Shown here one piece after another: positions 1 through 9,000 of a DNA stretch of 39,373 nt; position 1 is the first letter of the stretch, and each line of letters begins with the position of its first letter. The translations under genes and the position numbers were made by a program. Source of the stretch: Treponema sp. (GTDB lineage Bacteria > Spirochaetota > Spirochaetia > Treponematales > Treponemataceae); assembly GCA_016293005.1 (NCBI GenBank), contig JAEDFA010000009.1, positions 1 through 39,373 of the forward strand, read 5' to 3'. The notes under the pieces were generated by a model. That model saw only the letters and a program-made list of their open reading frames with translations, had not been told where the DNA came from and ran no database searches.

Positions 1-10
1 CAAACTTTAG

Positions 11-49
11 GTAAGATAAAGCCACGCTATTTTAGTGGTTTTATCTTAC
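11..49 (-). terminator. 15-bp hairpin, possible terminator downstream of the MATE gene
   Basis: Arms at 11-25 and 35-49 pair over 15 positions with one G-T wobble and enclose a 9-nt loop. It lies about 65 bp past the stop of the minus-strand MATE gene. The stem is AT-rich and no long T-run follows on the minus strand, so it is not a textbook intrinsic terminator. It could equally serve a plus-strand gene ending left of the window. Confidence 0.4.
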
Positions 50-113
50 ACTCCTTATTTTATGTATAAAAATCCTCTCTTCTGCTTTTTTAATGCTTAA
101 AAGTTTTAAGATG

Positions 114-1469
114 CTATTTTAAACTGTTTTTTAATTCTTTTTTGAAAATGAAAAAATAAACGCTCATCAAAATTAAATAAGTGACTACCCAGCTGAAACA
201 ATACGAGACATAAATGCTGTCTAAAGAATGATATTCAGGAATGCGGAATACAGTAAAAATCCAGAGAATTCTAAAACCGCAGGCGCCGAAAAGCGTAATC
301 AGCATTGGAGTCATACTGTGCCCTAAAGCCCTGATTAAATTTGCAGCGCAATCCATAAGACCGCACAAACCGTAAGTCGTACAGATATATTTCATTCTGA
401 CCATTGCAACAGCAACAGATTCCGGAGTATCGGTATAAAGGGAAAGAAGTGGTTTTGCAAAATAATAGATTAAATTTCCCAGCACTAAACCGAATAAAAA
501 AGCTGTCATCTGTGAATAAAATATTACCTTTTTTATTCTCGAAATTTTTCCGGCGCCCAGATTCTGCGAAGTAAAAGTTAAAGTTCCCTGAGCAATACTG
601 TTCATTGAAATATAGACAAAACCTTCAAGACTTTGAGAAGCACTGTTTCCGGCTACTGCAATTTTTCCGAAAGAATTTACGCTAGTTTGAATTACCATAT
701 TTGAAAGCGAAAAAATAATCCCCTGAACTCCTGCCGGAACTCCGATTTTCACGATTTTAATTACGATATCGCGGTTTAATTTAAGATTTTTTAAATTCAG
801 TTTAAAATCGTCTGGTTCATGCATTAAAAGAAAAATAATAAGGAAAGCGCTTAAAGTCTGACTGATTACAGTTGCAAGCGAAACTCCCGTAACATCCATT
901 TTAAAAAGAATTACAAAAATCAAATTCAAAACTACATTAAGGATTCCAGATAAAATTAAAATCAGAAGAGGTCTTTTAGTATCGCCTTTTGCCCTTAAAA
1001 CAGCACTTCCAAAGTTGTAAATCATTGTTGAAGTCATTCCACAAAAATATATTTTTAAATAAATTTTCGCTTTTGGAAAAACATCTTCAGGGGAAGACAT
1101 CAAAATTAAAATCGGCTTTACAAGAGGAATTGCAATAACCGTAAGAAAAATTCCTGAAATAATACTTAAAAAAATTGCCGTATGAACTGCAATATTTAAT
1201 TCTTTTGATTTTTTTGCTCCAAAAAAATTTGAACAGACAACATTTGTTCCGATTGAAAGTCCCATAAAAAGATTTGTAAGAAGGTTTATGATAACAGAAG
1301 TTGAACCAACTGCAGCAAGAGATTCATCCCCTGAAAATTTACCGACTACAATTACATCACAGGCATTAAATAAAAGCTGAAGAATATTTGATAATATAAG
1401 AGGAACAGAAAAAGCCATCAGTTTTGCAACAATTGGCCCTTCCGTCATATCAAGGCTGTTTTTATTCAT
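114..1469 (-). CDS. MATE-family multidrug/cation antiporter
   Basis: 451-residue inner-membrane protein with about twelve hydrophobic segments in two similar halves, the usual length and layout of MATE exporters (NorM/DinF superfamily). The N-terminus (LDMTEGPIVAKLMAFSVPLI) and the following LSNILQLLFNACDVIVVGKF are typical of bacterial MATE proteins, as is the segment with SQNLGAG near residue 300. The family exports cationic drugs or metabolites using Na+ or H+; the substrate here cannot be told from sequence. The ATG is supported by a GTGAGG ribosome-binding site about 8 nt upstream. It is a single gene, divergent from the XRE regulator across a 328-bp spacer, so that regulator might control it, but this is only inferred from position. 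Confidence 0.9.
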   Translation of the reverse strand: MNKNSLDMTEGPIVAKLMAFSVPLILSNILQLLFNACDVIVVGKFSGDESLAAVGSTSVIINLLTNLFMGLSIGTNVVCSNFFGAKKSKELNIAVHTAIFLSIISGIFLTVIAIPLVKPILILMSSPEDVFPKAKIYLKIYFCGMTSTMIYNFGSAVLRAKGDTKRPLLILILSGILNVVLNLIFVILFKMDVTGVSLATVISQTLSAFLIIFLLMHEPDDFKLNLKNLKLNRDIVIKIVKIGVPAGVQGIIFSLSNMVIQTSVNSFGKIAVAGNSASQSLEGFVYISMNSIAQGTLTFTSQNLGAGKISRIKKVIFYSQMTAFLFGLVLGNLIYYFAKPLLSLYTDTPESVAVAMVRMKYICTTYGLCGLMDCAANLIRALGHSMTPMLITLFGACGFRILWIFTVFRIPEYHSLDSIYVSYCFSWVVTYLILMSVYFFIFKKELKNSLK

Positions 1470-1797
1470 AAATTACGCCTCACAAAATTAAAGTTCCCGG
1501 GTTAAACCAAATAGAACAATTTTAACCATTTATTTAAACTTTTTTTTAAAGACCAAAATAGCCCTTATAAAATTACAGTAATGCTATCATAATTTAAAAA
1601 AAAAATCTAAGATGTATAAATTATTTTCCTTGAATTTATAAAAAAGATAATTTTTCTAAATTTTTGTCACTCATTTTTCAGATTTAAATTTATGTTTTAT
1701 CATTTTGAATTGCTCATTTTAAATGCGTATCACCCTTAAAATAAGTCATTTTCAATTTATATCAAAAACATTTTTTTTCATTTAAAATGGTAACAAT
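1470..1797. other. 328-bp AT-rich divergent intergenic region
   Basis: Lies between the divergent MATE gene and the XRE regulator. No RNA gene or reliable open frame was found. It contains several TCATTTT-like direct repeats between about 1670 and 1785 and two 11-bp palindromes listed separately. The MATE ribosome-binding site sits at the left edge. No clear promoter with both hexamers was recognised for either gene. Confidence 0.6.
1715..1789. promoter_or_regulatory. Pair of CATTTwAAATG palindromes, candidate XRE operator
   Basis: CATTTTAAATG at 1715-1725 and CATTTAAAATG at 1779-1789 are exact reverse complements, and each is palindromic around a central A/T. The second ends 8 nt before the XRE start codon and contains TAAAAT (1783-1788), a possible -10. 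A dimeric HTH protein bound there would block its own transcription. Autoregulation is inferred from position only; in such AT-rich DNA, chance palindromes are possible. Confidence 0.35.
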
Positions 1798-2136
1798 ATG
1801 ATTGATTATCAGAAATGCTTTATTGAGAATGTAAAATTTTATCGAAAGCAAAAAAGATTTTCTCAGGCAGATTTAGCAGAAGCCTGCGATGTTTCTAACG
1901 GGACAATCGGAAATATTGAATGTGGTCTTACAAAACCATCTTTTGATCTTCTTATAAAAATCGCAGACAGTCTGGACATTCAGCCTCAGATGCTTTTTTA
2001 TGATATGTCATCACCTGAATCACCTCAATTTATTTTAAAAACTTTTACAGAAGACCAGCTTTTTAGAATCAAAAAAGCTTTTAGTTCAGCAATGAAAAAT
2101 GCACTAAATAAGTTAAAAGACATGGAATTAAATTAA
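1798..2136 (+). CDS. XRE-family helix-turn-helix transcriptional regulator
   Basis: 112-residue cytoplasmic protein. Residues about 10-65 form a Cro/CI-type HTH_3 domain: ENVKFYRKQKRFSQADLAEA, then CDVSNGTIGNIECG with the recognition helix, then PSFDLLIKIADSLDI. The C-terminal ~45 residues are unrelated to the HTH and probably helical, perhaps for dimerisation. Stand-alone XRE proteins of this size usually repress their own promoter and sometimes a neighbour. The transporter downstream has its own promoter, so the two are probably separate units. No good ribosome-binding site is visible before the ATG. Target and signal are unknown. Confidence 0.85.
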   Translation: MIDYQKCFIENVKFYRKQKRFSQADLAEACDVSNGTIGNIECGLTKPSFDLLIKIADSLDIQPQMLFYDMSSPESPQFILKTFTEDQLFRIKKAFSSAMKNALNKLKDMELN

Positions 2137-2192
2137 ATCTCGCTTTCTAAAAAATTAAAAAAGACGACTTTGCATAGTAGCCCCGAGCTTTA

Positions 2193-2221
2193 TTGCACTT
2201 TTACATTTATAAAGATATAAT
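2193..2221 (+). promoter_or_regulatory. Sigma70-type promoter of the AspT/YidE-like transporter
   Basis: TTGCAC (2193-2198), a 17-bp spacer and TATAAT (2216-2221) lie 32 bp before the start codon. A ribosome-binding site (AAGAGG) then precedes the ATG at 2254. Confidence 0.7.
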
Positions 2222-2253
2222 AACCTTAATTTTATTTTTAAGAGGTTTTTAAA

Positions 2254-3498
2254 ATGACTGCTTATTTAGCCGGGATGTGTTCATCTGCCCTGTCATTTAT
2301 TTTTATCATTTTTGCCATCGGAGCAATCGGATACCTTGTTGGCGGAATAAAAATCAAAGGCATTGAACTTGGTACTGCAGGTGTTCTTCTTGTAGCGTTA
2401 ATCTGGGGTGTTATAATTAATTTTATTCCATCTTTTAACTGTTTTGGTGTAAAAGAAATTGTACTTTGGTCAGATAAAATTAAAGGGAATTTTGGAATCG
2501 TTTCTAATATTGGAACAGCTCTCTTTGTTACTGCCGTAGGTCTTATTGCAGGACCAAAATTCTTCCGTTCTTTTAATAAAAGTACTATTGCATATATCGT
2601 ACTTGGTTTTGTTATAATTATAATCGGTGCAATTACAGCATCTCTTTTTGCTTTCTTTGATCCAAACTGTTCTTCTTCAATGGCAGTAGGACTTTTAACC
2701 GGCGGACTTACTTCAACTCCAGGTTTCAGCGCAGGAAAAGAAGTTGCAGTTGCTTTAGATGAAGCGGCAAAAGTCGCAGGTCAAGTTTCAACTCTAGAAG
2801 CAGATGTTACAGCCGGTTACGGAATTGCCTATACATTCGGAGTTTTAGGTGTTGTTCTTTTTGTTCAGATTCTTCCAAAAATATTAAAAGTCAATATGGC
2901 CGATGAAGTTGCGCATTTTCAGGCTGCAAATCAGATTCAGATTCCTGAACCAAAAGGTAAACTTACTCAGATTGATCCATTCGGATTTTTCCCATTCGTT
3001 CTTGCGGTTGCTTTAGGTTGTATAATTGGTGCAATTAAAATTCCTGGAATTAATTTTTCTTTAGGAAATTCTGGCGGTTGTCTTATCGGAGGTTTAATTG
3101 TAGGCCATATTGCCCACATCGGAAAACTAGATTTACGCATCAGTAAGCAGACTCTAAATTTTATGCGGGAACTAGGTCTTGTTTTATTCCTGATTGGCGC
3201 TGGTGTTCCGGGCGGAGTAAATTTTATTTCTAAATTCCGTTGGACTTATTTCATTTACGGCGCTGTAATGACGCTTGTTCCTATGATTGCAGGTTATATC
3301 ATTGCCCGCTATATTTTCAAATTAAGCATTCTAAATAATCTTGGTTCGATTACCGGAGGTATGACTTCAACACCTGCTCTTGGAACTCTCATTGCAACAG
3401 CCGGAACAGATGAAGTTTCTGCAGCTTATGCCGCAACCTATCCTTTTGCCCTTGTTTCGATTGTTCTAGCATCAAAAATAATCATAATGGTTTTATAA
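2254..3498 (+). CDS. AspT/YidE-type putative membrane transporter
   Basis: 414-residue polytopic inner-membrane protein with about ten hydrophobic segments in two repeated halves. Each half carries the family hallmark: GLTSTPGFSAG near residue 155 and GMTSTPALGT near residue 370, followed by AAYAATYPFALV, a signature of the aspartate-alanine antiporter/YidE-YbjL duplication family. Many family members have two central TrkA-C domains; here the centre (residues ~215-240) is only a short hydrophilic loop, so cytosolic ligand gating is probably missing. Known AspT proteins exchange aspartate for alanine, but most relatives have no known substrate. It has its own promoter and an AAGAGG ribosome-binding site, and is followed by a strong terminator. 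Confidence 0.8.
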   Translation: MTAYLAGMCSSALSFIFIIFAIGAIGYLVGGIKIKGIELGTAGVLLVALIWGVIINFIPSFNCFGVKEIVLWSDKIKGNFGIVSNIGTALFVTAVGLIAGPKFFRSFNKSTIAYIVLGFVIIIIGAITASLFAFFDPNCSSSMAVGLLTGGLTSTPGFSAGKEVAVALDEAAKVAGQVSTLEADVTAGYGIAYTFGVLGVVLFVQILPKILKVNMADEVAHFQAANQIQIPEPKGKLTQIDPFGFFPFVLAVALGCIIGAIKIPGINFSLGNSGGCLIGGLIVGHIAHIGKLDLRISKQTLNFMRELGLVLFLIGAGVPGGVNFISKFRWTYFIYGAVMTLVPMIAGYIIARYIFKLSILNNLGSITGGMTSTPALGTLIATAGTDEVSAAYAATYPFALVSIVLASKIIIMVL

Positions 3499-3532
3499 AA
3501 TAAAAGAAAACCTTAAAAAATCATTAAAATTT

Positions 3533-3575
3533 AAGGAAACCATAAAAGAAAAACTTTTTTGGTTTCCTTTTTTTT
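3533..3575 (+). terminator. Intrinsic terminator after the transporter
   Basis: AAGGAAACC (3533-3541) pairs with GGTTTCCTT (3561-3569); inner bases extend the stem (AAAAG with CTTTT) around one mismatch and an A-rich loop. A T-run follows directly (3568-3575). The same hairpin sits just past the stop of the convergent glycosyltransferase and may also slow transcription from that side. Confidence 0.8.
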
Positions 3576-4710
3576 ATTTTTTCAAAGAAACTGCATTCTG
3601 AACAAGAGTCAAAGTCTGATTTACTGATTTTTCCCAATTGAACATGTTTGACCATTCTATTGCAGTTTTTATAATTTTATCACGCATTTGTAAATCAGTG
3701 CAGATTTTTTCGATTGATGATGCAAACTGTTCTGTATCATCTGGATTTATAAGCAAAAAAGCGTTTTTATTGATTTCAGAAAGAGAAGCTTTATCGGTGC
3801 ACAAAACAGGAATTCCTGTTGACATTGCCTCTAAAACCGAAAGCCCTACACCTTCATCGACTGACGGAAAAATGCACGCTTCTGAATTTGCATACAAAAG
3901 AGGAAAATTTTTATGCGGAAAATGTCCGGTAACAAAAATATCATTTCTGAAAGGAGATTTTGAAATTGCACTGTAAATTTCTTCTATATATGAAGAATCT
4001 TCGCTTCCTGCGATTACAAGTCTGTGAGGAAAACCTGTATTTTTTTTGAAAAGTTCAAACGCTTTTATAAGTTCAAGATGTTTTTTGTTCGGACCTGAAA
4101 TTCTTGAAGGATAAATGAAATACGGTTTTTTTATTGCAAATGGTTTTATATCGACGATTTCTGGATTTGATTCCATCTGCGGATAAAAAAGTTTGTGGTC
4201 AATCCCGTTATAAATTACTGAAATTTTTTCTTCGGCTATTCCATTTTGAACAAGATCATCTTTTATAAATCTAGTTGCAGCGACAATCAGCGTAGATTTT
4301 TTTACGACTTTTTTAAGAATCCGCCTTTCTGCCTGAGATTTACCTTCGATAAGACTTGAAAAAACCGTATTCACGATTGCAACGGTCGCAATATTAGTTT
4401 TTATTGGAAAGCAGTTTGAAATGAGCGGAAAAATTACGGCATCATATTTTTGCTTTTTTACAAATTTTTTGAATTTCATGATGTGCCACAACCGTTCTGC
4501 TTTATGGTCGTCTGAAAGTTTTATGCCTTCAAAAGAAATGCGTTTTCCTGAAGTATAAGTAAACCTGTCTATTTCTGAACCGAAAAGTTCGATTTTATTT
4601 TCTTTATAAAAATCATCTGACTGCGGAAGATTTGATGTAAAAGAACTAATATATGAACCAAGTCCGCTACGGGAATGATTTAAACCGAATGTATCAATTC
4701 CAATTTTCAT
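3574..4710 (-). CDS. Family-4-type glycosyltransferase
   Basis: 378-residue cytoplasmic or membrane-associated GT-B enzyme. The N-terminal half starts with MKIGIDTFGLNHSRSGLGSY, the usual glycine-containing loop of GT4 enzymes. The C-terminal half has a Rossmann strand and donor-binding region (YPSRISGPNKKH near residue 200) and the EX7E-like catalytic motif (DEGVGLSVLEAMSTGIPVLC near residue 290). GT4 enzymes transfer a sugar from a nucleotide donor, often mannose or glucose, to a glycan or lipid acceptor; acceptor and donor are not predictable here. No other glycan genes are adjacent. The ATG has no ribosome-binding site but lies 7 nt after an extended -10, predicting a leaderless mRNA. Confidence 0.85.
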   Translation of the reverse strand: MKIGIDTFGLNHSRSGLGSYISSFTSNLPQSDDFYKENKIELFGSEIDRFTYTSGKRISFEGIKLSDDHKAERLWHIMKFKKFVKKQKYDAVIFPLISNCFPIKTNIATVAIVNTVFSSLIEGKSQAERRILKKVVKKSTLIVAATRFIKDDLVQNGIAEEKISVIYNGIDHKLFYPQMESNPEIVDIKPFAIKKPYFIYPSRISGPNKKHLELIKAFELFKKNTGFPHRLVIAGSEDSSYIEEIYSAISKSPFRNDIFVTGHFPHKNFPLLYANSEACIFPSVDEGVGLSVLEAMSTGIPVLCTDKASLSEINKNAFLLINPDDTEQFASSIEKICTDLQMRDKIIKTAIEWSNMFNWEKSVNQTLTLVQNAVSLKK

Positions 4711-4717
4711 GTTTTTG

Positions 4718-4726
4718 ATTATAGCA
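4718..4726 (-). promoter_or_regulatory. Extended -10 promoter of the glycosyltransferase
   Basis: On the minus strand TGCTATAAT is followed by exactly 7 nt and the ATG at 4710. No convincing -35 is present. The predicted transcription start coincides with the start codon. The element forms a perfect inverted repeat with the helicase promoter at 4742-4750. Confidence 0.65.
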
Positions 4727-4741
4727 TACAGATTAAAAATT

Positions 4742-4750
4742 TGCTATAAT
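4742..4750 (+). promoter_or_regulatory. Extended -10 promoter of the DEAD-box helicase
   Basis: TGCTATAAT is followed by TCATTTT (7 nt) and the ATG at 4758. There is no ribosome-binding site and no good -35. The mRNA is predicted to begin at or next to the start codon. Confidence 0.65.
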
Positions 4751-4757
4751 TCATTTT

Positions 4758-5882
4758 ATGAGTGACAAATCTGCTTTCGGTCTTTTAAATCCGGCTCTTG
4801 TAGAAAATTTAAAAAAAATCAACATAACAGAACCAACTCCAGTTCAAAATACTGTAATTCCAAAAATTCTTGATAAAAAAAATATCGTCTTTCAGTCAGA
4901 AACAGGAACGGGAAAAACTTTTGCATTTGCACTTCCGTTAATTTCAAACATTTTAAATTCGCCTTCAGATTCTGACCATGTAAAAATCATAATTGTTTCT
5001 CCAACATTTGAACTTTCTTCACAAATAAAACAGGCAATTCAATCTTTAACAAATTTAAAAACTGCACTTTTTATCGGCGGAACTCCTTTAAAAAGACAGA
5101 TTGAAACCTTAAAAGAAAAACCACAGATTGTAATCGGAACAACTGTTCGACTTTCAGAACTCATTCTTTTAAAAAAATTAAAAGTTCACAATTTGCAAAC
5201 CGTCGTTTTCGATGAAGCAGATCGTCTTTTAAAAAAAGAAGCAAAAAACGAAACAGAAAAACTTCTTTCACTTCTTCCAAAAGAAATTCAAACAATCGCG
5301 TGTTCTGCAACAATCGACAAAAATACAAAAAATTTTTTCAAAGGAGAAGTCGTTCTTCTTCCGCCTGAAGATATTTTAAAAACAAGAGTAACGCACTGGG
5401 CAATTTTTTCAGAAAAAAGAGACAAAATCGACACTTTACGAAAATTTATTTACGCTGAAAATCCTGAAAAACTTTTGATTTTCACTTCACGTCCCCAGGA
5501 TGTCGAAAACATTTATTCGAAATTAAAATATAAAAAAATAAACTGCGCCTGCCTTCATTCAAAAAACGACAAACAGGAACGAAAAACTGCAATCGACCGT
5601 TTTAAAAGCGGAAAAGAAAAAATTTTAATTACAAGCGACCTTTCATCTCGTGGTCTTGACATTCAGAATATTAGCCACATCGTGCAGATGGATTTGCCTG
5701 AAAACACAGATTTTTTTATTCACAGAGCAGGAAGAACTGCCAGAGCCGGAAAAAAAGGCATTAATGTCGTTATTGGCGACGAATTTGAAATGCAAAATTA
5801 TTCAAAACTGGAAAAAAAATTAAACATTACAGTTTACCCAAAAGAAATCTATAAAGGAAAAATCATAGAGTGCGGCCTTTAA
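4758..5882 (+). CDS. DEAD-box ATP-dependent RNA helicase
   Basis: 374-residue protein that is almost only the two RecA-like helicase domains. Motifs occur in order: Q motif (EPTPVQNTVIP, ~residue 25), motif I (SETGTGKT, ~50), Ia (SPTFELSSQ), GG (GGTP), II (DEAD, ~150), III (SAT), IV (LIFTSR), V (SDLSSRGLDI) and VI (HRAGRTARAG, ~325). All catalytic motifs are intact. There is no RNA-binding C-terminal extension of the DbpA or CsdA type, so the exact subfamily is unclear. Roles in ribosome assembly or mRNA decay are usual for the family. The start is set by the extended -10 only 7 nt upstream; transcription appears leaderless. The next gene, smc, has its own promoter. Confidence 0.9.
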   Translation: MSDKSAFGLLNPALVENLKKINITEPTPVQNTVIPKILDKKNIVFQSETGTGKTFAFALPLISNILNSPSDSDHVKIIIVSPTFELSSQIKQAIQSLTNLKTALFIGGTPLKRQIETLKEKPQIVIGTTVRLSELILLKKLKVHNLQTVVFDEADRLLKKEAKNETEKLLSLLPKEIQTIACSATIDKNTKNFFKGEVVLLPPEDILKTRVTHWAIFSEKRDKIDTLRKFIYAENPEKLLIFTSRPQDVENIYSKLKYKKINCACLHSKNDKQERKTAIDRFKSGKEKILITSDLSSRGLDIQNISHIVQMDLPENTDFFIHRAGRTARAGKKGINVVIGDEFEMQNYSKLEKKLNITVYPKEIYKGKIIECGL

Positions 5883-5917
5883 CTTTTTACTTTTCTATTT
5901 AAACTTAAAATCATTTA

Positions 5918-5946
5918 TTGAAATAGATAAGTTTAATCAGTATAAT
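5918..5946 (+). promoter_or_regulatory. Sigma70 promoter of the smc operon
   Basis: TTGAAA (5918-5923), a 17-bp spacer and TATAAT (5941-5946). The predicted start near 5953 falls just before the leader hairpin at 5956-5979. This promoter probably drives smc and the closely spaced genes after it. Confidence 0.75.
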
Positions 5947-5955
5947 GTAAGTTAT

Positions 5956-6002
5956 CTCTAAAAACTAAAATTTTTAGAGGTGTCCAGATGATATTTTTAT
6001 AA
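5956..6002 (+). other. smc leader hairpin and a 4-codon leader ORF
   Basis: CTCTAAAAA (5956-5964) and TTTTTAGAG (5971-5979) form a perfect 9-bp stem with a 6-nt loop at the very 5' end of the predicted transcript. The right arm overlaps AGAGG (5976-5980), a good ribosome-binding site 7 nt before ATG ATA TTT TTA TAA (5988-6002), a complete micro-ORF encoding M-I-F-L. The smc ribosome-binding site (GAGGT) and its TTG start follow 25 nt later. A leader-based control is possible, but chance cannot be excluded in AT-rich DNA. Confidence 0.4.
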
Positions 6003-6026
6003 GAATTTAATTTTTTCGAGGTCATT

Positions 6027-9000
6027 TTGTTTCTTAAAAGTCTTGATATTTTTGGATTTAAATCTTTTGCAGACAGAACTCACATCGATTTTTCAGACGG
6101 AATTACAGCGCTTTTAGGTCCAAACGGCTGCGGAAAAAGCAATATTGTTGACGCCATAAAATGGGTACTTGCAGAAAATAAAGCAAAAAATTTGAGGGCA
6201 ACTTCAAAAGAAGATGTAATTTTTAACGGAACTGAACGACGCTCACCTTTAAATGTTGCAGAAGTCACATTGACAATGAGCAACGAAACTGGTCTTCTTC
6301 CGCTTGAAGAATCAGAAATCGCAATCAAAAGGCGTCTTTACAGAAATGGCGATAACGAATATTTCATCAATAATAAACCGGCATCCGGAAGAGATATTTT
6401 AAGGCTTTTTATGGACACTGGTGTCGGAAAATCTGCCTATTCTGTAATGGAACAAGGAAAAATCGACCAAATTCTTTCAAGCAAACCAGAAGATCGCCGT
6501 TACCTTTTTGAAGAAGCTGCAGGAATCAGCAAAAGCAAAGTTGAATGTCAGGAAGCCGAAAGACAACTTGAAATCGTAAGAAACAACATGAAGCAAATTG
6601 AAGCCTCCATCGTCGAAATCAAAAAATCTTACGATACGCTTAAAGTTCAGGCTGAAAAAACTTCAAAATACCGCAATCTCAAAGAAGAAATTTTCAATTA
6701 CGACTTAGACATCACTTTAATAAAGTTAAAAAATTTCATTCAGGAAAGAGCTCGCCACGAAAAAGAATTACGCGAAGTTGAATTAAAACGAAACGAAGTC
6801 AGAAGTCAGATTGATGAAATCAACAATTCAATCACAGAAAACACAGATAAAGTAAAAGAAATGCAGGAAATGCTTTATTCAAAGCAGACAGAAGCATTCG
6901 GACTTCAAAAAGAAAAAAATGGAAAACTCGAATTAATTAAAAAATTCAACGAAGATGCCTCAAAAATAAAGTTAAAAATTACTCAACTTGAAGCAACCTT
7001 AAAATCAGTTCAGGACAGAATTGACGATTTAAATCAGGAAATTGATGAAAACAAAGCATCCCTTCACGATAAACAAAAACAGCTTTCAGATATTTCAACA
7101 AACATCGAAAATTTTAAAGAAAACATCGAACTTTCTTCAAATCAAATTACAGAAAATTCAAAAAACATTCAGAATATCAAACAAAAAATTCAAGATTTAA
7201 CAGAAAAAGACCATACACTTCAGCAAAATCTTACGCAAATAACAGAAGACATCGTAACTCTGCTTGATTCAAAAATGAATGAACAGGGATTTTCTGAAAA
7301 TGCCCTAAAAACTGCCCGTGAAAATCTTGAAATGACAGTTTCAAAATTAAAAATTTTCACTGAAGGCCGGAAAAACATTTTTTCAGATTTCATAAACGCA
7401 TCTTCTTCAAACCTTGAACAGTGGCAAAAAAAATTAAAAGAAGCGGTAGATGCTTTTTCAGAGGCAAATGCACTTACTGTTTCACTTGAAAAAAGCCTCA
7501 ATGATTTTATAAATTCTTCACCGTCGTTTATTTCTGATTTTCTTTCGCCAGAAGGAATAATGACAAAAAAACGCAAAATTGACTCAGAAATTCAGGATAA
7601 TAAAAACGAAATCTCATCAAATTCATCAAAAATCGAAGAACTTAATTCAGAAAATTCTAGACTTTCTGCAAAAATCGAAGAATTTAAAGATACTCTCGAC
7701 AAATTAAAACTCAACAAAGTCAGAATGCAAGAACAGATTTCTTCAAGCGAAAAACAGGTTTTGATTCTTCAAAGAAATCTTTCAACAGAACAAAATTCTT
7801 TGCGTGGAACAGAAGACCAGCTTTATGAAGAAAACAAAGCGCATGAAGATTTGCAGGAACAGATTATCGATCTTCAGAGCGAACTTGCCGAAATCGAACA
7901 CAAAGGCCAAAAACTCGTTGAAGAAATGAACAGCCTTGACGAAAAAATTCAGGAAAGCAACAGCCGGGTTTCAGGTAAAAAAGACACTTTAATCAGAAAG
8001 CAGAACGAGCAAAAAAAATACCAGGAGCAGTTTGAAAAACTTTCGCTTTCCCTTGCAGCCTCAGAAACAGAAATCAAAAACATCAAGCAGAATTTTCAGG
8101 AACAAAATTCAAGGGACTTGATGGAATTCGAAGAACACATGTATAAAATTACAACACCGATTGCAGATTTGAGAGAAAAACTTGCGGCAGCTAAAACTGA
8201 ATTTAAAAATTTAGGTCAAGTAAATCTCATGGCGGTCGAAGAATTTGCAGAACAAAAAGAACGATATGAAAAGCAAAAAGCAAATTACGATGACACTCAA
8301 AAAAGCCTTGAAAACCTTATCCGCGTAAGTGAAGAAATTAAAGCAAAATCTTCAGAGATGTTCATCGAAACATACAATAAAATTAAAAAGAATTTCCACA
8401 ATATGTTCCGCAGGCTTTTCAACGGAGGACGAGCAGAATTAAAACTGCAAGATCCGCAGAATGTACTTACAAGCGGAATTGATATCCTTGCTCAGCCTCC
8501 TGGAAAAAAACTTGAAAGCATCGGACTTTTAAGTGGTGGAGAAAAAACTATGACTGCGGTTGCACTTTTATTTGCAACTTATCAGGTTCGCCCTAGCCCA
8601 TTCTGTCTTTTAGACGAAATCGATGCAGCTCTTGACGATAAAAATGTTTCAAGTTTTGTAACGGCACTTGAATCATTCTCAAAAGTAAGCCAGTACATTG
8701 TCATCACCCACAACAAAAAAACTGTATTAGGTGCAAAAACAATGCTTGGTATTACAATGGAAGAATCTGGCGTAAGTAAAATAGTTCAATTCAGACTCGA
8801 TAAAGATATAAAAATCAGTTCTTTAACAGATGAAAATTCTGAAATTTTTGTCGAAGAAGATGTTCCGCTAGAAGAAAACGCATATATTCCTCCAAGACCA
8901 AAACCGCGCGTTCATAATCCAGACGGAACAATTTACGACCCTGAAATCGAAAAATACAGGAAAGAATTAAAAGAAAAGGAGCTTCAAGAAAAAAAAGCGC

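Noticed and set aside
1470..1797. Riboswitch or small RNA in the MATE/XRE spacer
   Set aside because: MATE genes are sometimes under riboswitches, but no GC-containing paired structure was found in this AT-rich spacer.
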